Shown in pieces: positions 63,716-64,000 of a DNA stretch of 64,000 nt. The position numbers and the translations under genes are program-made. The notes under the pieces are model-generated. The model saw only the letters and a list, made by a program, of their open reading frames with translations, was not told where the DNA came from and made no database searches. The stretch spans positions 685,838 through 749,837 of the forward strand of contig JABCZL010000001.1 of NCBI GenBank assembly GCA_013289685.1, in the 5' to 3' direction. Source of the stretch: Acidobacteriota bacterium. GTDB lineage: Bacteria; Acidobacteriota; Terriglobia; Terriglobales; Acidobacteriaceae. Each line of letters opens with the position of its first letter. Position 1 is the first letter of the stretch.

Positions 63716-64000
63716 CGGACCTCCAGGGAAGGTTGGCAGTAATGGAAACAACGTGCAGAAAAATCTTACTCGGGATCGCCTGCCTGGGAATTCTCGCAGG
63801 CTCCGCGCTGGCGCAAGGCGAACTGCGTTTTTGCCTGCGGTCTGAGCCTAAGACCTTTGATCCGCTGCAGGTGGAAGACGAATCTTCTGGGGCGATCCGC
63901 TACTTGACCGGGGGCGTGCTGGTGCGCCTCAACCGCCAGACGCAGGCCTTGGAGCCGGAACTGGCGCAGTCCTGGAAAGTCTCGAAGGACGGCAAGCAGA
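63712..64000 (+). CDS. Peptide-type ABC transporter substrate-binding protein, 3' end cut by window
   Basis: The gene starts at 63712 (ATGA overlap, GAGGTGG 7 bases before); an ATG at 63742 with its own GGAAGG is a possible second start. The signal peptide (KILLGIACLGILAGSALAQ) is followed by LRFCLRSEPKTFDPLQVEDE and LTGGVLVRLNRQTQALEPEL and then AQSWKVSKDGK, the typical N-terminus of family 5 binding proteins (DppA/OppA). About 96 residues are visible. It should deliver peptides or similar solutes to the permeases upstream. Confidence 0.9.
   Translation, partial: MTDLQGRLAVMETTCRKILLGIACLGILAGSALAQGELRFCLRSEPKTFDPLQVEDESSGAIRYLTGGVLVRLNRQTQALEPELAQSWKVSKDGKQ

Overview
The window looks like a chromosomal segment of an Acidobacteriota bacterium, probably class Terriglobia (Koribacter or Sulfotelmatobacter-like). 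This is inferred from gene content: high-GC coding, a Tricorn-type protease homologue, W/Y-rich secreted proteins, secreted proteins opening with an SLGDVAR motif, and many dispersed palindromic intergenic repeats. No rRNA, tRNA, CRISPR array, transposase or phage gene was recognised. The first gene (M48 peptidase) and the last (peptide-ABC binding protein) are cut by the window edges.

Layout. 0-1 kb: M48 metallopeptidase with a strong terminator. 1.3-4.8 kb: a two-gene porin-cytochrome module (decaheme MtrA/DmsE-type cytochrome plus MtrB/PioB-type barrel). 5-11 kb: a PmtA-like methyltransferase, a membrane-anchored sulfatase-fold enzyme without the formylglycine motif, a small secreted protein and a YXWGxW-type W/G/Y-rich repeat protein. 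11-19.5 kb: Tricorn-like protease, DNA polymerase IV, a secreted two-module protein, a secreted phospholipase C-type phosphoesterase and a membrane protein. 19.5-23 kb: glgA, and divergently rsmA and amrB. 23-28 kb: four co-directional exported proteins of unknown function that share short modules. 28-34 kb: FecR-domain W/Y-rich protein, two exported unknowns, ruvC and gamma-glutamyltransferase. 34-40.4 kb: cstA-ybdD, a PFK with pyrophosphate-type residues, and two polytopic glycosyltransferase-like proteins. 40.5-52.8 kb: an 11-gene minus-strand run discussed below. 52.9-57.4 kb: MFS transporter with gluconokinase, a secreted MBL-fold hydrolase and galT. 57.4-62 kb: a sigma-54 activator with a C-terminal PilZ domain, divergent from a membrane HD-GYP/GAF/GGDEF protein. 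62-64 kb: a dipeptide-type ABC transporter operon.

The strongest candidate for an undescribed system is the run 52753->40468. Its order is HAD-like/fatty acyl reductase fusion, thioester-reductase-like SDR, polysaccharide pyruvyltransferase-like protein, acyl-CoA ligase, enoyl-CoA hydratase, stand-alone acyl carrier protein, second acyl-CoA ligase, diacylglycerol-kinase-family lipid kinase, membrane thioredoxin-like protein, VKOR and a Fes-type esterase. Several junctions overlap. The content suggests activation, modification and reduction of a fatty acyl chain and its attachment to a lipid or polar head group. The product is unknown to me.

A second theme is c-di-GMP: the bifunctional HD-GYP/GGDEF enzyme and the PilZ-bearing sigma-54 activator are transcribed divergently from a structured intergenic region. 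That region carries a GTAACG-type motif also found upstream of the FecR-domain gene. Dispersed palindromes (at least three families) occupy many intergenic gaps.
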